The notes beneath the pieces are model-generated. The model ran no database searches. It was given only the letters and a program-made list of their open reading frames with translations, and was not told the origin of the DNA. A DNA stretch of 64,000 bases from Rosa chinensis (Eukaryota; Streptophyta; Magnoliopsida; Rosales; Rosaceae): the NCBI RefSeq assembly GCF_002994745.2, contig NC_037094.1:22173001-22237000 (forward strand), in the 5' to 3' direction. This document shows positions 53,730 to 64,000 of this stretch, piece after piece (the stretch's first letter is position 1; every line of letters starts with the position of its first letter). The position numbers and the translations under genes were made by a program.

Positions 53730-53937
53730 TGTTGAAGGAATATCGATTTAGTGTGCCTTATCAAACTAGGAGTAGCAATAGGAGAGAAGGTTCTAGATTT
53801 CCCAATCCTACACGGATTGGTATTCCTTGTAACATTAGAACTAGCACTTTGTAATCCCTATATATAGGGCTCCTATTCTCAATAATAATACACACAATTC
53901 TCTCATCAATCTCTCTCAATACACATATCCTTAAACA
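53730..53937 (+). repeat. copia-2 3' LTR
   Basis: 208 bp, identical to 47733-47940 by eye. Confidence 0.95.
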
Positions 53938-54114
53938 AAATTGATCTTTTTAAGGAATAAACTAAGCAAAAGTATAGAGGTTTGAACTATAAATTCATAG
54001 CATTTTATGCTCCTATCAAATGATTTGTAACATATAGCATTATGAATTCGTAATGATGTTGATTTAAGAGTAAGAGAGAGATAGTGAGAGTAAGAGTGAG
54101 GGAGAGAGATGACC

Positions 54115-54275
54115 TACTGTGTCTCTGTTTTGTTTGATTGAGCTTCTTGTTTGCTTGCTACTGTGTCTCTGGTTTGTTTGATTGAGCTTCTTGTTTGCTT
54201 GCTACTGTGTCTCTGTTTAGTTTGACTTAGCTTCTTGATTTTTTTGGTATTTGCTTGTTACTGTGTCTCTATTTT
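54115..54275. repeat. ~44-bp tandem repeat, about 3.5 copies
   Basis: Unit CTACTGTGTCTCTGTTTTGT TTGATTGAGC... TTGTTTGCTTG repeated with small changes. Such subterminal tandem repeats are common in MULE-type elements. The repeats are directly adjacent with no unique spacers. Confidence 0.85.
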
Positions 54276-54812
54276 CATTTATTTATGTATTTGTTGTGCA
54301 TTTTGTTTATGAATGGAACTGGTGTATTTGCATTGCTATATTGTGAATTTTTGTCAGTAATGTTTCGAGTGGTTGTTACAATCAAAACTAGGCACTTTGA
54401 TTGCTAGATGATTCAACATTTGAATCGATTATGATAGCTCATCAATTATATGAAAATTGGTTGGATGTGCCTTGGATCAGTAATCATGGCATCCCCATTT
54501 AATAACTGTTCAAGAAAACCTATTATTATTTTGTCATTGAATATAGTCCATATTTCAAAGGGTTAGATGGTTTCTATTATTTTTTGTTCCTTAACAGTGA
54601 ATAAATTAGAAAGTATTATGTTTGAATGCTATTATATAGTTTATAGTTTACGTCAATGATATGTTTTCTAGCTGCTGGATCTGCTACTGTCAATGATATG
54701 ATCTACTACTGTTTAAATCGAATTGATATGCTACTTTTTAGTTTATGGTTTATGTTAATGATATGATATTCATTGTTTATGGATCTGCTACTGTCAAGCT
54801 TATATAGAGAGG
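54276..54812. other. Non-coding stretch with scattered TGCTACTG motifs
   Basis: No gene. CTGCTACTGTCAATGATATG and variants recur here and onward to about 57000. Confidence 0.35.
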
Positions 54813-55118
54813 TTGTGGGATGAAAAAGAAGAAGTGTCAAACAAATACAAAAAGTTGAAGAAAAAGCAAGAAGAGATTAGAAAATGGAGAAACAAATGCA
54901 GACAACTAATGATGATAGTGCAAAGGGTAGAAAAAGATGAAGAGGCAGATGAAGATGCTCCTACTGCTGTTCTTGCTCGTGCTAATACTCCTACAAATGA
55001 ACCGAGGACACGATCAGCAATAAAGAAAATCAAAGAAAGAACCGATCGGAATGAGAAGCAAATAGAAGGTTTTGAGGTGCAGAAGCCATCAAAGAAACAA
55101 AGGAAGAAGAGAAATTAA
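54813..55118 (+). CDS. Small charged coiled-coil protein, unknown
   Basis: 101 codons, very rich in Lys, Glu and Arg, with a heptad-like N-terminal half (YKKLKKKQEEIRKWRNKC) and a basic C-terminus (KKQRKKRN). It is surrounded by MULE-related sequence and converges on the transposase at 55996-56727. It may be the last exon of a second gene carried by the element or a chance frame. I recognise no family and found no start context that settles it. Confidence 0.3.
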   Translation: MWDEKEEVSNKYKKLKKKQEEIRKWRNKCRQLMMIVQRVEKDEEADEDAPTAVLARANTPTNEPRTRSAIKKIKERTDRNEKQIEGFEVQKPSKKQRKKRN

Positions 55119-55995
55119 AGGAATTCACAAATATATTAGTAGTCTATTTTGGTGCACCAATCATATGAGATTTGGTGTTAAGTTAGTCATCCAAATTAGC
55201 ATATATTCTCATGTGCAGAAGATAGGGATATGTTTATAGATTTGCTATTGCCTATCATTTTTTTATCTTTGAACAAGCAGGATGGGAAGGGGATCAAAAT
55301 CTTGAATTGCAAAGTTGCTTAAAAGGTTGAAATTGATTCAAGTTTTCTAAGCCAAACCAAAAATTGATGTTAAGTTGGTGTGATATTTTGTTGGGGAACC
55401 AAAATGTTGGAAGGCATTTGATTGTGGTTTTCGGGTTTGGTGTCCTTTACTCTCTGCTTCATTTGTGGTGACTAAGCATAAAATGAAAAAATTGATTATA
55501 CATGAAGGCAGAAGATTTAACATAAAACAAGGCAGCATGCCGCTGCACCTCCAACAGGCCCTGCTACTACAATAAAACATTTTGCTACTACACAAACTAA
55601 AAAAAGACAGAAGAGTGAACATAAACAAATCTGCTATTTCATTACTGGAAACCAAAAATATCAATCACTGAAATTAAACTTTTTCCTGTAAATTTTGAAA
55701 ATCTTTAATGTCATCTGCTACTGTTGAATATGCTACTGCTTAAAAACGATCATCCATGACCATTTATCCCTACAATACTCAGTTCCTCATGACATAGAAA
55801 CTTCTCAAGAGCTCAAAAATTTAATCTGAGGCACTGCTACTATATAAAATTGCAGTGCAAACATATATGAATCAAAAAATTGCATGTGCTACTGTTGAAT
55901 CATGCCATCTACTACTGTTGAATCAATCTGCTACTGCTGAATCATGCCATGTGCTACTGTTACTGCTGAATATGCTACTGCTACTGCTAAATATG
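55119..55995. other. Non-coding, TGCTACTG-rich spacer
   Basis: From about 55700 to 56010 the octamer TGCTACTG and forms such as GCTACTGTTGAATC recur many times on the plus strand, ending at the stop codon side of the MULE transposase. No gene. Confidence 0.5.
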
Positions 55996-56727
55996 CTACT
56001 CCACATTGCATGACCTACTGTTGTGGTGGCCAAGTTGATCACACCGTGTGCATCTCACTGGTCTGGACTCTTCCCCAAATGACTTGATCCTCCTTGTCTG
56101 TGGTCTTCCGAGAGGTTTTCGAGTCTTGGGAGGCTGCAAAGCTGAATCACCAAAACTACTAGGATCGGGCTTATCAAGATCCAGGACTGGAAAAGTAGGA
56201 AGATCATGAGCACTTCTATAGAATAAGGTCTTCCAGTAATCTTCAATGTAACAGTAAGGGATACAGTTTGCCTTCTGCATTACTTGAACTGCGTGAGACC
56301 ATGGGAAGCACCTAAACTGCCACCAAGCACAAGAACATTCCCTCTCAACCAAGTTCACCATGACGGTGCTATCCTCTGTACAAACTTCAAAAATATCATT
56401 AGTAGACTGGCTAACTCTCCAATTTGTCCCTGTTTCTATCCTTTTCGACAACTTTTTCTCAAGCTTAGGACATAGCACACTCCTCCAAGTAGAAGATTGG
56501 ACCTTCCTTTCACAAAACATCTCCATAACTCTCACACGAATGCCTTCAAGCAACTGAGGCAGCGACATGCATCTCTCATCTTTGACCATGTTGTTGAAGC
56601 TCTCTGCCAAAGAATTACTCATTTCGCCATATCTTTTGGCAGAGCAAGCAATAGCATAGTTTTCGGGTGGCCGGCAAGTTAGCAAGAGAGGATTGACCCT
56701 GCCCACGACTTTGCTTCCTAAACACAT
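55996..56727 (-). pseudogene. MULE (MuDR-type) transposase, C-terminal part only
   Basis: Encodes the end of a Mutator-like transposase: NSLAESFNNMVKDERCMSLP, the SWIM-type zinc finger ERECSCAWWQFRCFPWSHAV, then the DYWKTLFYRSA block and a C-terminal knuckle CTRCDQLGHHNSRSC. An acceptor-like TTTAG before GAAGCAAAGTCG (about 56718) suggests the frame starts as an exon. The catalytic DDE domain and the N-terminal FAR1/MuDR domains are absent upstream to 57400, so this is an internally deleted element. In the SWIM finger the third ligand, normally Cys in a CxH pair, reads Trp (PWSH), which should impair zinc binding. Confidence 0.85.
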
Positions 56728-57369
56728 TTAGAAAACTATTATTAATGTTATATACTGCTACTGCACAACCTAAGAGCAAAACAATTAAAACAGCTACTAT
56801 GATAATATTAAAACTAAACATCACATCAAACTTTGCTACTGCTCTACAAGATATCAAACCTCACATACACAACAATCAACCACCTGCTACTACTATTACA
56901 CAAATTCAAACACCTGCTACCTCTCTACTACAATCGTACCACAATTATAAACTATCAGACACTAAAATCACAATACTCCAATTATAAACCAACTCAGACC
57001 TCAAACTTCAGGATTGAATATATATTCCTGTACCAATTATGCAAAAACACATAAGGTAAAAAACCAACACACAAATTCAAAATTGAAAAGTAAAAAGAAA
57101 AAAGAAGAATCAAATTCAACCTAAAACAAGTTCAATAATTCAAAACGAAACAAATTGAACCAAAACTAGAAGAAATTCACAAGAAATTGGATGAATCAGT
57201 AGATGATCAAAATATTAGAAAGCATGAAATTGACACAGAAGCATGAATTTGAAGCATGACGACATGAAGAATCATAAAACTAACCTGGAAATTTGATCGT
57301 TTCAATAGGAGAAGAGAAATTGGAAAGCTTCCATGGACGGGTTCTCTCACTGCTTTCAAATTAAAGAAG
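56728..57369. other. Non-coding remainder of the MULE-related region
   Basis: AT-rich with further TGCTACTG/CTACTACA motifs. No exon for the missing transposase domains was found. Confidence 0.4.
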
Positions 57370-57424
57370 AAGAAGAAGAAGAAGAAGGGGTCACCAACGA
57401 GAGAGAGAGAGAGAGAGAGAGAGA
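57366..57424. repeat. (AAG)n and (GA)n microsatellites
   Basis: About eight AAG units, then after GGGGTCACCAACG about twelve GA units. Confidence 0.9.
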
Positions 57425-58019
57425 GGCGGTCTCTCCTTGACGTTAGCAGAAAGGGAATAAAGAACCCAAAATAATAAGTTAAGGGTAAATAAGTAATTTA
57501 CCTTATAACATGTGGCAAGTGGAGAGCATATTATCATTTTCTATAAGATTTTGTCCTTGGATATTTAATTTCATCTTTAAATGATGTATCTGTGAATCTG
57601 TCAAACAATTTCAATAACTTATATGCAATTTGTTATATAATATATCAAGGAGAGTTTGTGAGGTGAGAGACTTGCAAGATTTAAACCATTTTGCATAATA
57701 GGAAAAAATTAAAAAAAGAGGACAGATATGCGTACAATAGAACTTAATTTATTCAATATGACAAGACTTCAATACATGCTGATTGGACTGTTGCTAACAT
57801 GTAGAAGAAGGAATTAACAACATGAGACTACGGAAGTTCCAACAAAGACCCCTATTCCAACAGAAAAGGGGATTTTGGGAACCCAACACAACACCAAACC
57901 AGAGGAAGGAAACCTTATTCGAATTAGGATAGAGCTTATAAGCTTTATTTAAAGCTGGAATGCCAGATTATATATTATATGCAAGCCAATGGTACCATTT
58001 GGATCATAGACTAGCCTAA
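57425..58019. other. Intergenic; 3' flank of phospholipase gene B
   Basis: No gene. The right end holds the presumed 3' UTR of the minus-strand lipase. Confidence 0.35.
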
Positions 58020-59357
58020 CTATTCATCTTCCTCGTGATCATCCAACACCCAAGAGCCATCATCCATTTGGATCATAGACTTATTCTTCTCAGTCCACCA
58101 CTGAGCAACTATATTATGTTCATCCTTCACGCCATCAATAAACTTGTTTACCAGTGCCAGATCACGATCAACTTCCAATTTGAAATCAGAACTTTTGATC
58201 CCCTGTGTCCCTGCAACTCCATGCAAGTAAGCCTCCAGATCGTGCAAATGGATAAGTTTTTCTGTGACATTAGTATCAGGAATAACTTTCAAGAACGGCG
58301 ACTTGAGAGTGTCGATTCTCAACTCTTTTCCGACATGAACATAATCCACCGATTCTAGTGCTTTAGGGACGATATCTTGGTCATTTGTGACACGCAAGAC
58401 GTGAAGATTTTCAAGACCAGAAAGTACAATTTTAAAACCCTGGTTTCCAAGACGAGGGCAGGCAAACACAATAGCTGTGACAGGAATGACCTTATTTGGT
58501 TGATCTGTCATTTTATTGTATCCGTTATGAACAATATCAGACGCATTTAGAATTGCGAGTGCAGCACCCATGCTGTGACCAGTGACAGTAATGCTGATTT
58601 CTTCACCCTTGTATTCATCAAGTACTTCTTTAAGTGCAGCTAGAGCCTGAGACATAGAAAAGAAATTATTAAATCTGAACTCCGTCACTTAATTAGTACA
58701 TGCAGTTAATCATATTGTGGTTAATCACTTAAGAGGCTAGGATCGGCTTATCTACGTAACTGTTTTTTTCAGTTAGTTTCATATTCAAACTAAAAGAGAA
58801 AAAAAAAAATAGAATACCTGATCTCTGGAACTAGTAAGTTGATTGTGTGAGGACTCAGGGTCCATATCAGTGTAATAGGAAAGCCAACCCTGGTGCACCT
58901 TAGGATCATTCTCCACTCCGAGAATGTGAGAAGCTGAGACCAAATTGATGTTCGCGTCAACAAGCCACTCATGTACCAATGTGGTTCCTCTCCATGAAAT
59001 CAAGACATCCCTCCGGCCTAGCACTTTGGTTCCTTCATCAGTTGTCACCGCAACAAAACCCAGGAAGTTTGATTTCTTGGGCGAAAGTTTCAGATGAGTT
59101 GCATAAAAATATTTTTTCACCATGTATTTGTATGGATTACCACTCTCCAAACCCACCTTTGCGAACAAATGTCCTTTTGCGTATTGCGGAAGTCTGTAGT
59201 TCTTCGACTTTGGCTCCTTCACCACGAATACCGCCGCTCCAGCCCTTTCACCATAATGAATGATAGCGCGGCGGAGATTGCTGTCGAGAGGGTCTAGTAG
59301 ACCCTCCCAGTCGTTCTTGCCGCTCAGATCCCTCCAGTTTTCTGCAAAGCTAGCCAT
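58020..59357 (-). CDS. Phospholipase A1-II-like (DAD1-type class III lipase), gene B
   Basis: Exons 58818-59357 (180 codons) and 58020-58646 (208 codons plus stop), joined SSRDQ/ALAALKEV over a 171-bp GT-AG intron; 388 residues. ATG at 59357 gives MASFAENWRDLSGKNDWEGL; the open frame extends to 59468 but a TATA box lies inside that extension, so the inner Met is chosen. The nucleophile motif is GHSMG (Ser ~205), with DVLISWRGT upstream, RVTNDQDIVPKALE (Asp) and HDLEAYLHGVAG (His). C-terminus NIVAQWWTEKNKSMIQMDDG and an acidic tail. It cleaves the sn-1 ester of glycerolipids, probably in the cytosol as no transit peptide is visible. Same intron site as gene A, ~18 kb away; the two are paralogues separated by transposon blocks. 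Confidence 0.93.
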
Positions 59358-59449
59358 CGCCGTAAGTTTTCGTGCTCGAGTAAACAAAACTAGAAAGGAC
59401 TGAGTTTCTTGTTCTTCTTCTGAGTTTCTTCTGCCATCGCCGGCTCTTG

Positions 59450-59457
59450 TATTTATA
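59450..59457 (-). promoter_or_regulatory. TATA box of lipase gene B
   Basis: TATAAATA on the minus strand, about 93 bases upstream of the chosen ATG. Transcription would begin about 30 bases further downstream, leaving a CT/GA-rich leader. Confidence 0.65.
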
Positions 59458-60297
59458 GTGCCCTGCATGGTGCTGCATGCATTATTTTATTCTGTTACGT
59501 ACTACAACGTGATGGTTAGGTTTGCATAGGTTTCATCGAATCTGAAAGGACCATACCTCGTATAATTCTTAGAGCCATAATAGAAGCAAGGACTTATCAT
59601 CATATACTCTGCTTTATAGCCTTGTAGGCAATTTTTTTGTTTGTGTATATATAATGGTAAGTAAATTTGGTTATCAGAAAATCAAAACAGATGTGGTGTT
59701 CTGTTACACTGCACGGTTTTATAAGTAAGAAAGAGGTTTGAAGACTTGCATCATCGGTGACTAAAATTAAAGTTTAAAAAGAACCCAATGTAACAGGTCA
59801 TATATATATATCATGATTCATGATGGTAAGGTCTGATTTTATCTCGATTGCTCGGGTCATGTAGGAAAGAATTTTACGTTTGAAGTATGGTGAATACAAA
59901 GATGGAATGGGCCTTCAATCTTTTCTCCTCCACCACGTCTTCCCTCCCACCAATTTAAAAGATACGGAACAAAAACTAATGTTGAACGATTACACGTATG
60001 CAATTTCGTGTTCTCTTAGGAAATTATGTTGGTAAAGGGAGAAAACTTCAATCTTATGATTATATTGAGCTTGTGCAAGGACTAGATCAAAATTAATTCA
60101 CAGAACCCTTAATTGATTCTAATGTGTAGGATGACAATTTGAAGAAAAGGGTTAGATCATCTCCAATAGATTTTGCTAAACATTAATTTTGCATATAAGA
60201 GTTTATATTAAATTGGACATTACATGTAATCAATCATAATAAACTTAATCAACTAATTTTCATTAACCAATCATAATAAACTTAGCTAAATTTTAAG
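59458..60297. other. Promoter side of lipase gene B and spacer
   Basis: No gene recognised. Confidence 0.3.
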
Positions 60298-60457
60298 CAA
60301 CATTGATGGTCTATAGGATGAACATAATGCCGTTGCTAAGTGGTGGCAAGAGTACCACAAGTCTACGGTTCAAAGTGATGATGGGTCTTGGGTGTTGGCT
60401 GATCATGAAAAAGATGAGGACAATGAGTATGGTGATGAAGGTAGAGCTGGAGCCTAA
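60298..60457 (+). pseudogene. Phospholipase A1-II C-terminal fragment
   Basis: Plus strand, NIDGL, TAG (60314-60316), then DEHNAVAKWWQEYHKSTVQS and DDGSWVLADHEKDED with a TAA at 60455-60457. It matches the C-termini of lipase genes A and B (DEHNIVAQWW, DDGSWVLDDHEEDE) but lies in the opposite orientation and only ~45 codons survive. Evidence of a third, inverted lipase copy. Confidence 0.85.
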
Positions 60458-61635
60458 TCTTTGAACGGACAAGAAAACTAAAAGCCACCATTTGGCCTTA
60501 ATCGCTTTGCACCGGCCCTGCACGGCATAATATCTAAGCTGGCAATGCCACTTGCTAATCGTGTATTGCTTGGGAACGGGGTCTCGATGGAGCCTCTGTT
60601 GTCACATCGCTGCGGCAGCAGCATGTTCATCTACGCTCAATTAGGATTAGGCAATTAGCATGTTGTTGAGCTTTTCATATTCAATAATCTTCATTGCATT
60701 GAGTCATTCTATAAGAATGTATTTCAATATTTGTGAACGAGGTTCAATTGTTTGTTTGTCTTTTTCCCTTTGAGACCTCAATCACTGATAGTCTGATATC
60801 AAGAGAATGCAAATGTGCAAAATAAGACTGAAAATTACTGGCAATTGAACCTTTCTTTCTCCTGATATCCTATGAAATCTTCCCCAGGACTTGATTTTTA
60901 CCTTTTATCTGACTCCATCTTTGTTTCCACCCGAGTTCCAAACCCTTGACAGGCATCATTAGACTCTGAAATGTCATCTCCTAAATGGAACATAAATTTG
61001 CTTTAGCTTCATTAACATTGTAAACCCTGCAAGGATGCTTCAGAACTCTTTCATGAAATATCAGCTCCCACAAATACTCATCAGTCTTGCATGAGGTATA
61101 GTACTATTTATGAATTTAGCATACAGTAATATTTTCCCCAGAAAACTCTGATTCGCCAACCAAAATTTTTTGTTTCTGCTAACTTTTCCAAACAACTAAT
61201 ATTTTTTTTTTTTGGCTGAAAACAAGTAATATATTTGGTGATCAAAAGAATTAATAATCAAGTATTTAATAAAAAACAAGGCCATTGCAAGACATTGTCA
61301 GGGATCTGCCACATTCATAATTGCAATTTCTTTTCAATCAAATAGCATTTCGGCATAATCTATTATATAAAGAATGATAATGCAACAACTGCATAATAAT
61401 GCATGGTAGTTTGGATATAAGTTGGAGCATTCACATATATTTCAGAACAATACAGGCAGCAGAAAATCTCGAGCACCATCAAGCAAACTATCGCCCTTTT
61501 TTTTTTTATAAGAATCAAGGAACTATCCCTGAGATTGGGAATGCTCAAATAAATGAGACATGTTTTAGTGGTACATTTAGAATCATAGACTACAAGGGCA
61601 CACAAAGAGACATGCCACACAAATAACGATGGGAG
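60458..61635. other. Intergenic
   Basis: No gene seen. Short T-runs at 61202-61213 and 61498-61509. The end near 61635 is the expected 3' UTR of the PPPDE gene. Confidence 0.3.
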
Positions 61636-64000
61636 TTACATGAGCTCCCTTGCTAACCTTACTGGTGTTTCCTTCACGAAAGCTACATCCCCGATTGGTG
61701 CATTCAGCAGGTGATGATTTGAATCCTCATCACTTCCTGTTCCAGATGAAGCAATTGACTCTGATCCATCATCATCATCATCTTCTGTATTGACATAAAA
61801 ATAAAGGGAAACCATAACATGTGAGAAACACATGTAAAGCACCAAAACACCTACATATATAAATGCTATCACCAAATAATTAAACCATAGATTCTACAAT
61901 TAGTGTCGTCACACATAATCAATGTCAGAATGCATAACATTCTGTCACAAGATCCAACAAAATAGCACTGAACATCCTCACAACAAATAGCTTAGCCAAT
62001 TTGAGTTTCTAATCGTACATTAGTACATCAATTTTCAACCAAAAGCTGATATGCAACTAAGCTTCTGTCCATCCATCTGGTGTTTGAAATGACTTCCCAC
62101 AAGATTCACAAAGATAATCACAGAGCATGACACCTTTAGGCTAAAAGTTATGGCATACAAAAGACTTGTAGTGTTACTTTTGAAACCGAAAATAGGCTAT
62201 ACGATGATAACCCATCTTAGTTCCCTCTTGGTGCAAATTTCAATATCTAGATTACGATTTTATACAATGATAACCATAAACAGATAAAATCAAGCTCATG
62301 AAACTAACGTATTATCTGTCCCCACCACTTACAACCAACCCCCTCTCTCTTTACTTCGTCTCTCCTACTCCGCACTCTCCACTAATTGTGGCCAAGCTTC
62401 TCATATAAAGTCTCTAACTTTTTAGTGTATCTTAATACGTTTGGCAAATGAAAATGTGAAATTTATTGATAATACTTGTTTACAATTATGGGTCCAAGAT
62501 TCCTTCAGCCAACCAGGTTCAAATGATAATGCACCTAACCTGGCAATCAAAAACTTCAGTATGTTCCATGCATGTCGACTAATATGCTCCATTTCATGTT
62601 TGTTCAGTTATAGGGCATCTCAAAAACATTCAAGAATCAAGCTACAAAAGCAATGGAAGTTATCAACAATTTAAGGTAAACTATAAATCAAACAATATAT
62701 CCTATAGTAATCTGATGAGTACAAAGTATTGAGGGAGTGAGATTGAATGAAGTTATGAGTCTAGAGAGGAATTGCAAACATAAAGTTATATCGGTAATAT
62801 TGGTTTGTTTAATCAAGGTAGTTTTGGTAGAGGGATTTATGAAGTAGACTTTTTAAATCATGGGTGGGCCAACTGATATAAAACTCGGGTCCAAATGCAG
62901 TCACTGAGCTCTTCTTCGTTGTTGATTATGTATCTGTGTGACTGTGTGTATATACATTGAAGAGGACATGACTACCCTACTTTAGTTCTATGTTTCCGGC
63001 TTATACTCTCAACTTCCTCCGTTACACCAAACTCTCTCTCTCTTCGCATAGCAACTCTGACCACATTGCATGCCTATCATGTGTACTATGAAGAAAAGAA
63101 CTGTGTCAATTTATTTTCATGCTCTGTGATAAACATATACATTTATACGTTTACTAATATGTAATATAGATAGGAAGATCATATTCATATACCAGCTTTG
63201 TTTTGCTTTCTTTGTGACAGCTGAGCATAACTCTCTTAAGGATAGAAAAGCATGCAATATTGTGATTCAAAAATCATAGAAACATGGTTTGTCCACTAGA
63301 AACATACCAGAATATGGCGGATGATCAGGAAGATGTCTGACTGCTGATAATTGAATGTTTTCTGGCAGAAGACAATTACAGAAGGAACCTGAAACTTAAG
63401 AAGATTCTTTACTCAGTATTGGAAAAGCCCATTAACTCTGGTCCAGACAATTAATATCAACAAGGTGAAGTGCTAGCAACCATGGCAGAAACCCCTGGAG
63501 ACCCTTACAACCCATTTCCATAATGGTTGGACCTGCCTGCGGCATGGAGTCTATGGACAGATGTAACTAAGTTAATCACATAATATCCAAATTCCAAACT
63601 AAAGGCATTTATAATCAAAGGATATGTTATTTCTATGGTCTAGATCAACCCCAAAAACAAAAACAAAAAAACAAAACAGAGAGAGAGAGAAAAAAAAAAA
63701 GCGACTATCAAGTATCAAGGTAGCTTGTTAGGTCCTGTGGATATTGAAGTAGAGGATTTTTAATCTCACCTACTCGTGCCAGCCGGTTTACCCATCCAGG
63801 GATAGGTTTTCCAGTTAGCCGCAAACAGACTTCATCAGTGAAATGGTTGCAATTCTTGGCAATTAAATGATAGGTATCGCCATGATACTTTCCAGAAAGC
63901 TGTTCCATAAATGAGCGTAATTCTGTACGAGACATATCAGTGCTGCCCAGCAGGACAGACCTTCTGAATATGAAGCCAGGGCAACTTCTTGGTTCGACCT
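61636..64000 (-). CDS. PPPDE / DeSI-like isopeptidase, 3' part, runs off the window
   Basis: Three exons: 63770-64000 (continues beyond the window), 63308-63388 and 61636-61784; joins are in phase (ARVG/SFCN, PPYS/EDDD). Exon one reads VEPRSCPGFIFRRSVLLGST, then TYHLIAKNCNHFTDEVCLRL and GKPIPGWVNRLARVG. This is the PPPDE fold with the catalytic Cys in KNCNHF; the catalytic His lies upstream, outside the window. Exon two has CNCLLPENIQLSAVRHLPDH, exon three an acidic Asp/Ser-rich tail and DVAFVKETPVRLAREL. Members act as deSUMOylating or deubiquitinating cysteine peptidases in the cytosol or nucleus. A longer uninterrupted frame (63708-63935) reads into the intron and should not be used. Introns are ~381 and ~1523 bp. 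Confidence 0.92.
61785..63307 (-). other. Large intron of the PPPDE gene
   Basis: About 1.5 kb. A segment at 62880-63010 resembles a leader (CTTCTTCGTTGTTGATTATG, (TG)n, TATATA), but no gene is supported within it. Confidence 0.5.

Larger units (their letters stand above)
47733..53937 (+). mobile_element. copia-2: young full-length Ty1/copia element with defective genes
   Basis: Two 208-bp LTRs that I read as identical, 5-bp target duplication AAATT (47728-47732 and 53938-53942), primer-binding site directly after the 5' LTR and polypurine tract directly before the 3' LTR. All cis signals are intact. In contrast the coding part is damaged: gag has ATG followed by TAA, the protease core is deleted and a 4-base insertion splits RT/RNase H. 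The element is therefore a recent insertion that needed proteins from elsewhere. It sits inside the LTR-like block 45667-54022. Confidence 0.95.
45667..54022 (-). mobile_element. Long LTR-like block (possible solo LTR), interrupted by copia-2
   Basis: Without copia-2 this is about 2.15 kb of non-coding sequence. Read on the minus strand it starts TGATAGGAGCATAAAATGC (54022 downwards), as many long plant LTRs do, and ends with ...GCAGAGCATCA near 45667, giving TG...CA. Flanks are GATGA-like on the left and AATGA on the right, a near match only. No internal gag/pol was found, so it may be a solo LTR or a non-autonomous large element. Recognition is by termini only. Confidence 0.35.

Noticed and set aside
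54115..54275. Direct repeats as a CRISPR-like array
   Set aside because: Units are adjacent with no unique spacers; eukaryotic context.
59358..59468. N-terminal extension of lipase gene B from the outermost ATG
   Set aside because: A TATA box lies within it and the family starts near MASFAENWRDL.
63708..63769. C-terminal continuation GEIKNPLLQYPQDL of the PPPDE protein
   Set aside because: Reads through a good GT donor; the next exons restore the family's sequence in phase.

Overview
This is plant nuclear DNA, most likely from a eudicot. It has long AT-rich spacers, GT/AG introns, an intron-containing elongator tRNA-Met gene, DAD1-type phospholipase A1 genes, cullin genes and dense transposon nesting. 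I lean towards Rosaceae from the general look of the repeats, but I cannot prove it from the sequence alone.

Layout. 0-7.5 kb: a CACTA-type fragment, a trichome-birefringence-like scrap, a multi-exon RPF1 (Brix-domain ribosome biogenesis) locus on the minus strand that looks broken, and a second CACTA-type fragment. 7.5-10.6 kb: a 5'-truncated Ty1/copia element (copia-1) whose 3' LTR abuts a cullin fragment. 10.6-15.9 kb: two cullin scraps in opposite orientations, TIR/palindrome repeats, a SINE and a LINE RNase H remnant. 16.2-27 kb: two full-length cullin-1-like genes on the minus strand. Their coding exons are uninterrupted, each has one intron in the 5' leader, and both lack the same ~40 residues. 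The promoter end of the second gene is tandemly duplicated, and a Mutator-type MITE sits in only one of the two copies. 27-30 kb: a ~200-bp tandem repeat split by a retroposed element with a 16-bp target duplication. 30.4-38.3 kb: an old minus-strand copia (copia-3) carrying a nested hAT element. 39.5-41.2 kb: a phospholipase A1 gene, followed by a tRNA-Met gene. 42-57.5 kb: LINE tail, second copy of the Mutator-type MITE, a palindrome-rich TIR element, a long LTR-like block split by a very young copia (copia-2, identical LTRs) and a decayed MULE transposase. 58.0-59.4 kb: a second phospholipase A1 gene with a paralogous scrap nearby. 61.6-64.0 kb: the 3' part of a PPPDE/DeSI-type isopeptidase gene that runs off the window end.

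Genes likely to be functional are the two cullin-like genes (scaffolds of SCF-type ubiquitin ligases), the two lipases (plastid or cytosolic glycerolipid hydrolysis), the DeSI-like protease and the tRNA. Nearly everything else is transposon or decayed gene. The most unusual signals are a four-fold array of short hairpins with a compensated base pair in the copia-2 leader, evidence that copia-2 moved recently although its gag, protease and RNase H frames are all defective, and the pair of cullin genes that share one internal deletion.
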